A DNA stretch of 5,129 nucleotides from DATMBL01 sp050735975 (GTDB taxonomy: Bacteria > Desulfobacterota > Binatia > UBA9968). A model generated the notes under the pieces. That model was not told the origin of the DNA. It made no database searches and worked only from the letters and a program-made list of their open reading frames with translations. Both the position numbers and the translations under genes were made by a program. The stretch spans positions 1 through 5,129 of the forward strand of contig JBOHVS010000290.1 of the NCBI GenBank assembly GCA_050735975.1. Direction: 5' to 3'. Below are positions 1 to 5,129 of this stretch, piece after piece; the first letter of the stretch is position 1; the number at the start of each line of letters is the position of its first letter.

Positions 1-2
1 GG

Positions 3-146
3 GGTCTCCAAGTAGCTCGGGCGGTGGAAGTTTTTGAACTACTCCGCGCAATCCTGCCGAAAATAGCGCACCGCAAGCCTAAACCGGAGAGAATCATTAT
101 ATCACTGCCGGAAAAATCGAAGGGCGAAGGTCATGCTCGCGAATAA
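3..146 (+). CDS. Possible 3' end of an unidentified gene (5' partial)
   Basis: From the left edge one plus-strand frame stays open for 47 codons and ends with TAA at 144-146. The peptide looks protein-like: an amphipathic helix (VARAVEVFELLRAIL), then a basic Lys/Pro-rich stretch (HRKPKPERIIISLP) and a charged tail. It resembles the C-terminus of a compact DNA-binding or accessory-gene protein, but I do not recognise a family. The gene would run towards the HNH cassette, converging with it. An open frame of this length can arise by chance, so the only support is the residue pattern and the lack of a better frame. No start codon or upstream sequence is visible. Confidence 0.35.
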   Translation, partial: GLQVARAVEVFELLRAILPKIAHRKPKPERIIISLPEKSKGEGHARE

Positions 147-357
147 CAGGGCACGGTAAACCGCGGCGATGCCGTTAAAGACACCGCGGTTAGGCCAAGC
201 GCAAGGGTCAGGCATAACAATCTTTACAATCTTCTCGGATCGACAGCGCGGGGCCGAGCGCAACTAGAAACTCCATGGGTGGTTCGACTGAAATTGCCCG
301 AACGGTAACCCATCGGGCCAAAAAGTGAGGCTGCTTAATGCCGAGAATTGCGCCGCT
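147..357 (-). other. Non-coding gap with possible eroded HNH C-terminus
   Basis: There is no intact gene here. On the minus strand the frame of the second HNH fragment reopens directly after its TGA and stays open for 49 codons to TGA at 210-208. It includes GAILG and a TVR-containing segment that vaguely resemble the C-terminal GAILVG...GRATVR part of this HNH family, with wrong spacing between them. This is suggestive only. The stretch also holds an 8-base inverted repeat (159-166 and 184-191) without a T-tract. Confidence 0.25.
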
Positions 358-617
358 TCAACCTGTGTAAGGCCGCGACCGCGTCAGCACTCCTGATTCT
401 GGATCGATACCGGCGATATTCGGTCCTTTGCGTAGATTGCACGAGAAGCAGGCCCATGCAAGGTTTGCTGATGTGGTATTTCCACCGTGTTTTTCGGCAA
501 TAATGTGATCGATATGGAACGGAAGTCCCGCGGCGGCTTCCGGAAGTGACAATAATCGCAACGTCCTTGCGCACGGCCGACAACCTCTGCTTCCAGTGCG
601 CGGTCTGGACGTGTCAT
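358..617 (-). pseudogene. HNH endonuclease, frameshifted and truncated
   Basis: This is a small HNH nuclease gene split over two frames. The first frame starts at ATG 617-615 and gives MTRPDRALEAEVVGRAQGRC followed by DYCH, containing the first zinc CxxC pair (C20, C23). Just after that His codon (548-546) the family sequence moves to another frame, LPEAAAGLPFHIDHIIAEKH, and then GG..TTS.NLA.ACFSCNLRKGPNIAGIDP. This holds the HNH core His and Asp and the second CxxC pair. The geometry fits one base lost between 546 and 545. The second frame ends at TGA 360-358 soon after GVLTR, where intact relatives known to me continue for roughly 50-60 residues. Known members are nicking or double-strand DNA nucleases of the restriction/McrA-like HNH type. 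With two lesions it is probably inactive. A sequencing error could explain the frameshift but not the early stop. It follows the 622-900 gene by four bases. Confidence 0.78.
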
Positions 618-621
618 TAAC

Positions 622-900
622 TTAGCCGGTTGGTGTGTTTTGCAAAGATCGCCGTGCCCTGGACTTCATTAACTCCAGCAAGCGCCCGATGTGTCTGTAA
701 TGTTCAAGCTCTTCGGCTTGCTCATCTGAGAGATCGCCTTCTTTCGCTCTTTCCATCAGTTGAGTCATCCGTTCACGGTCGCTTGGATCAAAACTGATGT
801 TCAAGATGGCTTCCGCAGCGGCACGCGGCCAATCTGCAGCGTTAGGGCGAAACACTCGATCAAGGATCGCCGCTTCACTCTTATCAATGGCGGGATTCAT
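622..900 (-). CDS. Conserved small protein of unknown function, partner of HNH gene
   Basis: A complete 92-residue acidic, largely helical protein with no signal peptide, membrane segment or Cys/His metal motif. It starts at ATG 900-898, preceded on the minus strand by TTTAGGGACT, a usable but closely spaced ribosome site. Visible blocks are IDKSEAAILDRVFRP near the N-terminus, ILNISFDPSDRERMTQLMER in the middle, and the acidic helix GDLSDEQAEELEHYRHIGRL leading into a basic LMKSRARRSL end. From memory, proteins of this shape (about 90 residues, IDKTEAAVLxRLI start, helical EELE..VGRLLDLL end) often sit directly upstream of small HNH endonucleases. The four-base gap to the HNH gene fits a translationally coupled pair. 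An antitoxin, inhibitor or accessory role is only inference. The frame is intact although its partner is broken. Confidence 0.72.
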   Translation of the reverse strand: MNPAIDKSEAAILDRVFRPNAADWPRAAAEAILNISFDPSDRERMTQLMERAKEGDLSDEQAEELEHYRHIGRLLELMKSRARRSLQNTPTG

Positions 901-1039
901 AGTCCCTAAATATCACGGCGCGGAATGCCGAGCAAACAAGCGGTTGATCATATCGTCGTGGTCCGCCCCTCCTATTCTAGGTGAAATTTGCGTGCTCTGA
1001 TTCGACAGCATCGGGTCAGCGACCTCTGATCCGCTTCAT
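901..1039. other. Upstream half of the divergent intergenic region
   Basis: This stretch separates the minus-strand cassette from the plus-strand operon. On the minus strand TAGAAT (plus positions 974-979) is a five-of-six -10 match about 74 bases before the 622-900 gene, but I see no good -35 partner. It also contains the upstream copy (1002-1010) of the short direct repeat described with the 1040-1060 dyad. I find no gene or structured RNA in it. Confidence 0.4.
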
Positions 1040-1060
1040 GTTGACAGCAAGGGCGTCAAC
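1040..1060. repeat. Inverted repeat GTTGAC-N9-GTCAAC, possible operator
   Basis: A perfect 6+6 dyad (half-sites 1040-1045 and 1055-1060, 9-base spacer) lies in the intergenic region 66 bases before the amidohydrolase ATG. Its left arm shares five bases with the TTGACA -35 candidate, which suits a repressor site. An imperfect direct copy of its left part (tCGACAGCA at 1002-1010 versus tTGACAGCA at 1041-1049) lies 39 bases upstream. Six-base half-sites with free spacing occur by chance about once in a region this long, so position is the main argument. No regulator gene is in the window. Confidence 0.3.
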
Positions 1061-1069
1061 GAATACTTT
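1041..1069 (+). promoter_or_regulatory. Candidate sigma70-type promoter of the catabolic operon
   Basis: TTGACA at 1041-1046 is a perfect -35 consensus. The matching -10 is weak: TACTTT at 1064-1069 with a 17-base spacer, or AATACT at 1062-1067 with a 15-base spacer. Transcription would begin near 1075, upstream of the preferred start codon at 1126 but after the alternative ATG at 1072. It would serve the three genes from 1126 to 4874. Promoter rules differ between lineages and the host is unknown, so this is tentative. Confidence 0.35.
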
Positions 1070-1115
1070 CGATGCAGAATAGCGGTGTCTGCGTAGGCAA
1101 ACTTGTCGACTACTT

Positions 1116-1121
1116 AGGAGG
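1116..1121 (+). promoter_or_regulatory. Ribosome binding site AGGAGG that sets the amidohydrolase start
   Basis: A perfect AGGAGG lies four bases before ATG 1126. It favours this start over the in-frame ATG at 1072, whose 18 extra codons do not match the usual MPYDLIIKDG-type beginning of the family and which lies next to or upstream of the predicted transcription start. Confidence 0.8.
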
Positions 1122-1125
1122 AGCA

Positions 1126-2808
1126 ATGCCGTACGATCTGATCATCAAAGACGGAAAGATTATTGACGGTTCCGGTCTGCCGGGCTTTCACGGCGACGTC
1201 GCGGTTAGCGGCGGGCGGATCGTCGAGATGGGACGAGTGAGCGGGGAGGCGCGTCGGGTCGTCGATGCGGACGGACTGGTGGTCGCTCCCGGCATCATCG
1301 ACAACCACACCCATTACGATGCCCAGGTCACCTGGGATCCGCTCTGTACCTATTCTTGCTATCACGGCATTACTACCGTCGTCATGGGCAATTGTTCTCT
1401 AGCGCTGGCCCCCGCCCATCGGGAAGATCGCGAGATGCTTGCCGGAGTCCTGTCCCACGTGGAAGCGATTCCGCTGGAGGCCATTCAAGCGGGGGTCAAA
1501 TGGTCCTGGGAAACCATCCCGCAGTATCTCAATGCAATAGATCAGCGGCTCGGCGTGAACGTGGCCTCGCTCATCGGCCATTCCGCCGTGCGTCGCTACG
1601 TCATGGGCGACGCCTCCCAGGAGCGGCACGCGACCGACGAAGAGGTCGCGGCGATGAAGGCGATCGTCCGCGAGGGCATCGAGGCCGGCGCCGTGGGCGT
1701 GTCCTTCGAGCGCAACCCGCGCCATTTCGATTGGAACGGCCGGCTGGCGCCCACCAATCTCGCGGCTGACGCGGAGATTTTTGCCGTAGCGGGAGTGGTC
1801 GATGAAGTTGGGCGCGGCGTCATACAGTTCGGTGGCGATCGCAAGCTCGGCACGGAGGTCGCCAAGGCTACCCGGTGCCCGGTCTTCTACGGCAATATCA
1901 CGCAAGCGGCGGTCGCTCCGGACCGCTGGCGCAAACAGCTCGAAGAAACCGAGAGCCTGATGCGCGAGGGGCATCGCGCCTACCAGTTCGTCATGCCGCG
2001 GCCCGGAGACCTGCGTTATACGCTCAAGACCGCGCAGCACTTCGACGCGATGCCGACCTGGAAAAACGTCATGTTGCTGCCTCTGGAGATGCGCAAAGAA
2101 GCTTTCCGCGACCCGGAGACGCGTGCCAAACTACACAAAGAGGCCGTCGAGACGGCGATGAATCCCAATCTTGCCGGCGATTTCACGCGCCGGTGGGATC
2201 TGCAGTTCGTGTTCCGGCCGGCGCTGGCGAAGAACCAGCACCTCCAAGGAAAGAGCGTCGCCGAGATCGCGCGGGAACAGAACAAAGGTGTGCTGGACGC
2301 GTTTCTCGATTTCGCGTTGGAAGAAAACCTGGAGACGGAATTCGAGCGGCGCGAAGTCAACAGCGACGAAGCGGCCATGAAAGCGTTGCTGACGAGCCCG
2401 TACACGATCATCGGGCAGTCGGACGGCGGGGCGCACGTGGTTTTTCGCACCGATTATAGTTACTCCACATATCTCTTGTCCCACTGGGTTCGCGAAAAGC
2501 AGATCATGTCGCTGGAGGACGCGATCCGGAAGCTCACATTCGTTCCGGCATCGCTCTTCGGCCTGTTTGACCGGGGCTTGGTGCGGCAGGGGATGGCGGC
2601 AGACCTGATGGTGTTCGATCCGGCGACCATCAGCCCGCTGGAACCGGGCGAAGCTCATGACCTGCCAGGTGGTGCCAGACGGCGCAAACAGCTCGCCAAG
2701 GGAATCGAGATGACCGTGGTAAACGGGCAAGTACTCATGGAAAGGGGCGAACACACCGGCGCTTATCCGGGCAAAGTGGCGCGCAGCGCCAGCCCCGCGC
2801 AGCAATAA
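1126..2808 (+). CDS. D-aminoacylase-like amidohydrolase (N-acyl-D-amino-acid deacylase family)
   Basis: A 560-residue cytoplasmic enzyme of the amidohydrolase superfamily, COG3653-like. Family members hydrolyse N-acyl-D-amino acids and related amides with one or two zinc ions. Visible in order: an N-terminal beta-sandwich strand (DLIIKDGKIIDGSG, 4-17); the metal motif NHTHYDAQVTWDP with H61 and H63; MGNCSLALAP with C90, matching the metal-bridging Cys of D-aminoacylase; GHSAVRRYVMG with H152; SFERNPRHF (193-201); the catalytic Asp in IGQSDGGAHV (D433, H437); and a C-terminal sandwich (MAADLMVFDP, then VVNGQVLMERGEHTGAYPG). By eye I cannot find the two His that complete the zinc site of the Alcaligenes D-aminoacylase: the matching stretches read VIQFGGD (232-238) and PVFYGNITQ (252-260). 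I believe this is shared by a large unstudied subgroup, so the substrate may not be an N-acyl-D-amino acid. It is the first gene of a probable three-gene operon. Confidence 0.85.
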   Translation: MPYDLIIKDGKIIDGSGLPGFHGDVAVSGGRIVEMGRVSGEARRVVDADGLVVAPGIIDNHTHYDAQVTWDPLCTYSCYHGITTVVMGNCSLALAPAHREDREMLAGVLSHVEAIPLEAIQAGVKWSWETIPQYLNAIDQRLGVNVASLIGHSAVRRYVMGDASQERHATDEEVAAMKAIVREGIEAGAVGVSFERNPRHFDWNGRLAPTNLAADAEIFAVAGVVDEVGRGVIQFGGDRKLGTEVAKATRCPVFYGNITQAAVAPDRWRKQLEETESLMREGHRAYQFVMPRPGDLRYTLKTAQHFDAMPTWKNVMLLPLEMRKEAFRDPETRAKLHKEAVETAMNPNLAGDFTRRWDLQFVFRPALAKNQHLQGKSVAEIAREQNKGVLDAFLDFALEENLETEFERREVNSDEAAMKALLTSPYTIIGQSDGGAHVVFRTDYSYSTYLLSHWVREKQIMSLEDAIRKLTFVPASLFGLFDRGLVRQGMAADLMVFDPATISPLEPGEAHDLPGGARRRKQLAKGIEMTVVNGQVLMERGEHTGAYPGKVARSASPAQQ

Positions 2809-2885
2809 CAGCAAGCAGGATGATCATCTTTGAACCTTGCCACTCTTTTGGCCCGGCTATCGAGTTTATTTCATCGGCAGACGTG

Positions 2886-2891
2886 AAGAGG
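2886..2891 (+). promoter_or_regulatory. Ribosome binding site deciding the VOC gene start
   Basis: AAGAGG ends nine bases before ATG 2901, a good arrangement. The upstream in-frame ATG at 2820 has only a GCAGG directly against it, with no spacing. Its 27 extra residues (MIIFEPCHSFGPAIEF...) do not look like the beginning of a VOC module, whereas MLKPQGLINGHYE does. Confidence 0.6.
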
Positions 2892-2900
2892 AATACAGCT

Positions 2901-3731
2901 ATGCTTAAGCCCCAGGGGCTTATCAACGGTCACTACGAATGCCGTCGGCTCGACGACACGATACCGGTTTTTACCGACTTGTTGGCGATGGAGGTTCTGG
3001 AGCGAAAAAGCGGTGAAGCGACTTTGAAGCATCCGAACACGGACTGGCGTTTGATCGTCCACGAAGGCGGACCGGAGGCACCGCACAAAGGTTTCGACAA
3101 CCACTATGGATTTCGCGTCGGCAGCCATCAAGAAGTCGAAGCGGCTTGGCAATATCTCGAAGCGAACAAAGAAAGATATCGACTGAGCAAGATCACAAAG
3201 CCGCAGCAAGCGCACTATGCGTATTCGATTTATTTTAACGAGCCGGGCGGCAACACGCTGGAAATAGAATACTACAATCCCGGCGGCGCGCTGCACGGCC
3301 GTTCTCATACCGCCGGCCATTGGGGAACACCTCTCTCGATGGAACGGTTTCCGGGCCGCGGCTACATCCCTCAGGCGTTTAGCCACGGCACCCTTCAGTG
3401 CGATGATTCCCAGGCGAGCCAGCGCTTCTACACCGAGGTCTTGGGGCTGGAAATCGCCGGCCGGATGAACATGGCTTTTTACATCAAGCACCCCGCTACG
3501 CCCTGGTACATCGTCACCCTGCCGCGGGCCCGCCGCCAGTATTTGGCGCCGGTGAATCGACTTACACTCCGACTTGAATCGGCGGCGGAGGTCGAGCAGG
3601 CGCACAGGGAGTTTTCGCGCCTCGGCAATACTTTGGGCATTGCCGAGGTTCGTCCCCTCGAAAACCCAGAGGACCGTCTAAGCTTTATTTTTAGCGATCT
3701 CGACCGCAACTGGTGGGAGCTGACAGCATAA
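2901..3731 (+). CDS. VOC-family protein, two modules (extradiol dioxygenase/glyoxalase fold)
   Basis: A 276-residue soluble protein built from two vicinal-oxygen-chelate modules, about 7-126 and 158-276. Family members use a divalent metal for ring cleavage, epimerisation, isomerisation or lyase chemistry. Module 1 has INGHYECRRLDD (H11), FDNHYGFRV (H68) and EPGGNTLEIEYY (E121 or E123), a full His-His-Glu metal set. Module 2 has FSHGTLQCDD (H162), the typical helix FYTEVLGLEIAGR, NRLTLRLES where the second His is replaced by Arg or Leu (219-227), and DRNWWELTA (E273). In classical type I extradiol dioxygenases the C-terminal module binds iron, so the arrangement here looks reversed. The modules are joined by a His/Gly-rich linker (LHGRSHTAGHWG). 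It follows the amidohydrolase by 92 bases and precedes the enolase-superfamily gene by 51. A longer form from ATG 2820 is possible but less likely. The family assignment is firm; the reaction is unknown. Confidence 0.82.
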   Translation: MLKPQGLINGHYECRRLDDTIPVFTDLLAMEVLERKSGEATLKHPNTDWRLIVHEGGPEAPHKGFDNHYGFRVGSHQEVEAAWQYLEANKERYRLSKITKPQQAHYAYSIYFNEPGGNTLEIEYYNPGGALHGRSHTAGHWGTPLSMERFPGRGYIPQAFSHGTLQCDDSQASQRFYTEVLGLEIAGRMNMAFYIKHPATPWYIVTLPRARRQYLAPVNRLTLRLESAAEVEQAHREFSRLGNTLGIAEVRPLENPEDRLSFIFSDLDRNWWELTA

Positions 3732-3782
3732 GCGGTCCCATGCTCTGTCGCGATAGGAAGGCTCAATCCAGGAGATAAACTC

Positions 3783-4874
3783 ATGAAGATTGCTCGCATC
3801 GAAGCAACCTCTCACCGCGTGCCGGCGAAGGTGCCCCTGCTGCACGAGCCGATTATACGCGACATTGTCTTCGTTCGGGTGGAGACGGATGGCGGGGTGA
3901 CGGGATACGGCTTGACTGGACCGATTCAACGGTTTGCGGCGCGAGAACTCATCAACCGCGAAATCGCCCCGCTGCTCCTCGGCAAAGACCCGCTGGCGAC
4001 GGAGCGTCACTGGTACGACCTTTTCTACCGGCTCAATCCTCGCGCTCAAACCGGCGCCTGGTCCTCTGCTGTCAGCGCGGTGGACATCGCGCTCTGGGAC
4101 ATCAAAGGAAAGCAGCTCGGCCAGCCCGTATGGAAGCTTCTGGGCGGGTACAGCGCCACTGTTCCCGCATACATCACTTTTGGCCTACTGGAGTATAGTC
4201 GTGAGCAACTCGTGGAAGCGGCAAAGCACTTTACCGCGCAGGGGCATGACAAGCTTAAGATGGTGGTGGCCATCAACGGCGCGCAAGATCCGGCGGAGGA
4301 TGCCGCCCGAGTGAGCGCCGTCCGCGAGGCGGTGGGCGATCAGGTGGAGCTCATGGTCGACGCAAACTACCTCTTTTCGTTTCCCGTTGCGTTGGACCTG
4401 GCCAAGCGCATTGAGTCCTACGGCGTTAAGTGGTTCGAGGAGCCGGTCTATGGAAACGATGCGCGGCTTCTTGCGAATCTCCGGCGGCAGACTCGGATCC
4501 CCATCTCTGCGGGTCAGAACGAGGGACACAAGTGGCGCCATCGGGAGCTGTTGGTCCACGAGGCGGTAGACATTCTTCAGCCCAACGTCGTGTACGTGGG
4601 AGGTTACACTGAAGGCGCGAAGGTTGCCGCCATGGCGCAGGCCTACAACATACCGATTGCCAACGGCGGCGGCTGGCCGCACCACAATATGCATTTGATC
4701 GCGGGGGTGGCCAACGGCTGGCGGGTAGAGTTTCACGTGCCGATGTGGGTGACAGGAGAGATGATCTTTCGCGACCCGCCGAAGCCGTCCCGCGGAACCG
4801 TCACATTGACCGAGCAGCCCGGCCTCGGGTTACAACCCAATGAAGAGGCACTCAAAGAAACACAGGAGCCGTGA
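3783..4874 (+). CDS. Mandelate racemase/muconate lactonizing-type enolase-superfamily enzyme
   Basis: A 363-residue cytoplasmic enzyme with the usual two domains: an alpha/beta cap (about 1-120) and a TIM barrel (about 125-330). Superfamily members use Mg2+ to abstract a proton alpha to a carboxylate, giving racemases, acid-sugar dehydratases or cycloisomerases. Visible signatures: SAVDIALWDIKGKQLGQPVW (98-117) with LLGG; DKLKM with the KxK pair K157/K159; metal ligands D193 (VDANY) and E219 or E220 (FEEPVYGND); D263 (VDILQPN) and H300/H301 (WPHHNMHL), matching the Asp-His dyad of mandelate racemase; and E316 (VEFHV). At the third metal-ligand position, normally Glu in a GE motif, the protein has Gln (SAGQNEG, Q245), with E247 two residues on. 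The dyad favours the mandelate racemase subgroup, most often acid-sugar dehydratases. AGGAG at 3770-3774, eight bases before ATG, supports the start. It is the third gene of the probable operon; no clear terminator follows. Confidence 0.87.
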   Translation: MKIARIEATSHRVPAKVPLLHEPIIRDIVFVRVETDGGVTGYGLTGPIQRFAARELINREIAPLLLGKDPLATERHWYDLFYRLNPRAQTGAWSSAVSAVDIALWDIKGKQLGQPVWKLLGGYSATVPAYITFGLLEYSREQLVEAAKHFTAQGHDKLKMVVAINGAQDPAEDAARVSAVREAVGDQVELMVDANYLFSFPVALDLAKRIESYGVKWFEEPVYGNDARLLANLRRQTRIPISAGQNEGHKWRHRELLVHEAVDILQPNVVYVGGYTEGAKVAAMAQAYNIPIANGGGWPHHNMHLIAGVANGWRVEFHVPMWVTGEMIFRDPPKPSRGTVTLTEQPGLGLQPNEEALKETQEP

Positions 4875-4978
4875 CAGGTCGACTGCTGCCTTCGATCCGC
4901 AGGGCTTGCCCCGTGATCTTCGCGCACTAAGTTTGGCGTTCCGTTCTTTGTAACGACTCGGGCCAGTGGAGGACCGAA

Positions 4979-5129
4979 ATGCAGTGTCCTCTGTGCCAGC
5001 ATGAAAATCTCTCTGGTGTGAAGTTTTGCGGCGAGTGTGGGGCGCGACTTGAGTCGGCATGCCCTGCTTGCGGCACTTCCAATCCTCCCACCAACAAATT
5101 CTGCGGTCAATGTGGAGTGTCGCTAGCTC
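4979..5129 (+). CDS. Double zinc ribbon protein, N-terminus only (3' partial), possibly a cyclase/ATPase regulator
   Basis: A gene starts at ATG 4979 after TGGAGG (4967-4972, six bases before the start) and remains open to the window end, giving 50 residues. It encodes two tandem zinc ribbons: CPLC (C3, C6) with FCGECG (C17, C20), then CPACG (C28, C31) with FCGQCG (C42, C45), so four CxxC pairs spaced 10, 7 and 10 residues. This beginning is typical of large soil-bacterial proteins that continue with a class III adenylate/guanylate cyclase domain, an AAA ATPase and TPR repeats. Other double-zinc-ribbon proteins share it, so that identity is inference. It lies 104 bases after the enolase-superfamily gene and is probably a separate unit. 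Confidence 0.8.
   Translation, partial: MQCPLCQHENLSGVKFCGECGARLESACPACGTSNPPTNKFCGQCGVSLA

Noticed and set aside
159..191. Inverted repeat AACCGCGG / CCGCGGTT with 17-base loop as a terminator
   Set aside because: Long loop, short stem and no T-tract on either strand; probably chance.
797..1000. 67-codon plus-strand open frame opposite the small 622-900 gene
   Set aside because: Overlaps the conserved minus-strand gene, has no ribosome site and no recognisable features.
1072..1125. Alternative upstream start of the amidohydrolase adding 18 residues
   Set aside because: ATG 1126 has a perfect AGGAGG and the family-like N-terminus; ATG 1072 has no ribosome site and lies at or before the predicted transcription start.
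1399..2040. 213-codon minus-strand open frame inside the amidohydrolase
   Set aside because: Antisense shadow of the conserved enzyme with no recognisable domain.
2131..2814. Long 227-codon minus-strand open frame antisense to the amidohydrolase
   Set aside because: It mirrors a high-G+C gene, its composition is rich in Arg, His and Pro, and it shows no family motif; the plus-strand enzyme explains the sequence.
2820..2900. Alternative start of the VOC gene adding 27 residues
   Set aside because: The ribosome-site candidate touches the ATG and the extra peptide does not fit the fold; ATG 2901 is better placed.
2871..3605. 244-codon minus-strand open frame opposite the VOC gene
   Set aside because: Shadow frame; the plus strand encodes clear VOC modules over the same bases.
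4185..4736. 183-codon minus-strand open frame opposite the enolase-superfamily gene
   Set aside because: Shadow of the conserved barrel sequence; no motif or plausible start context.
4875..4978. Search for a terminator or promoter after the enolase-superfamily gene
   Set aside because: Only weak GATC/GATC and TTGCCC or TTGGCG resemblances without a proper stem, T-tract or -10 partner.

Overview
The window looks like chromosomal DNA of a free-living, metabolically versatile bacterium, most likely an uncultured soil, sediment or groundwater lineage (proteobacterial, Rokubacteria-like, Methylomirabilota-like or Tectomicrobia-like). This is inference from gene content, Shine-Dalgarno-type starts and high G+C in the central genes. 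No taxonomic marker is present. I see no tRNA, rRNA, CRISPR array, insertion sequence or attachment site.

Left part (about 1-900), lower in G+C and partly degraded: the first 146 bases may be the 3' end of an unidentified plus-strand gene. On the minus strand lies a two-gene cassette, read right to left: an intact 92-codon protein of unknown function (622-900), then four bases later a small HNH endonuclease gene (358-617). The HNH gene is broken by a one-base frameshift between its first zinc Cys pair and the HNH core, and it is truncated early. A possible eroded remnant of its C-terminus continues in the same frame to about 211.

Central part (about 1040-4874), plus strand: a 225-base divergent intergenic region carries a TTGACA-type promoter candidate overlapped by an inverted repeat. 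Three co-directional genes follow, probably one transcript: a D-aminoacylase-like amidohydrolase (1126-2808), a two-module VOC (glyoxalase/extradiol dioxygenase fold) protein (2901-3731) and a mandelate racemase-type enolase-superfamily enzyme (3783-4874). Gaps are 92 and 51 bases, and each gene has its own Shine-Dalgarno site. Together they suggest a catabolic operon: a metal-dependent hydrolase, a VOC metalloenzyme and a carboxylate-acting dehydratase or racemase. The substrate cannot be read from the sequence. All three depart from textbook active sites as judged by eye: the amidohydrolase lacks two expected zinc histidines, the VOC protein has its full His-His-Glu set in the N-terminal rather than the C-terminal module, and the enolase-superfamily protein has Gln where the third metal-ligand Glu is usual.

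Right edge (4979-5129): the first 50 codons of a new plus-strand gene encode two tandem zinc ribbons. This is the N-terminal pattern of many large class III adenylate/guanylate cyclase and ATPase regulators. The rest lies outside the window.

I found no convincing new defence, RNA or mobile system. The items most worth a second look are the orphaned HNH partner gene and the unassigned three-enzyme operon.
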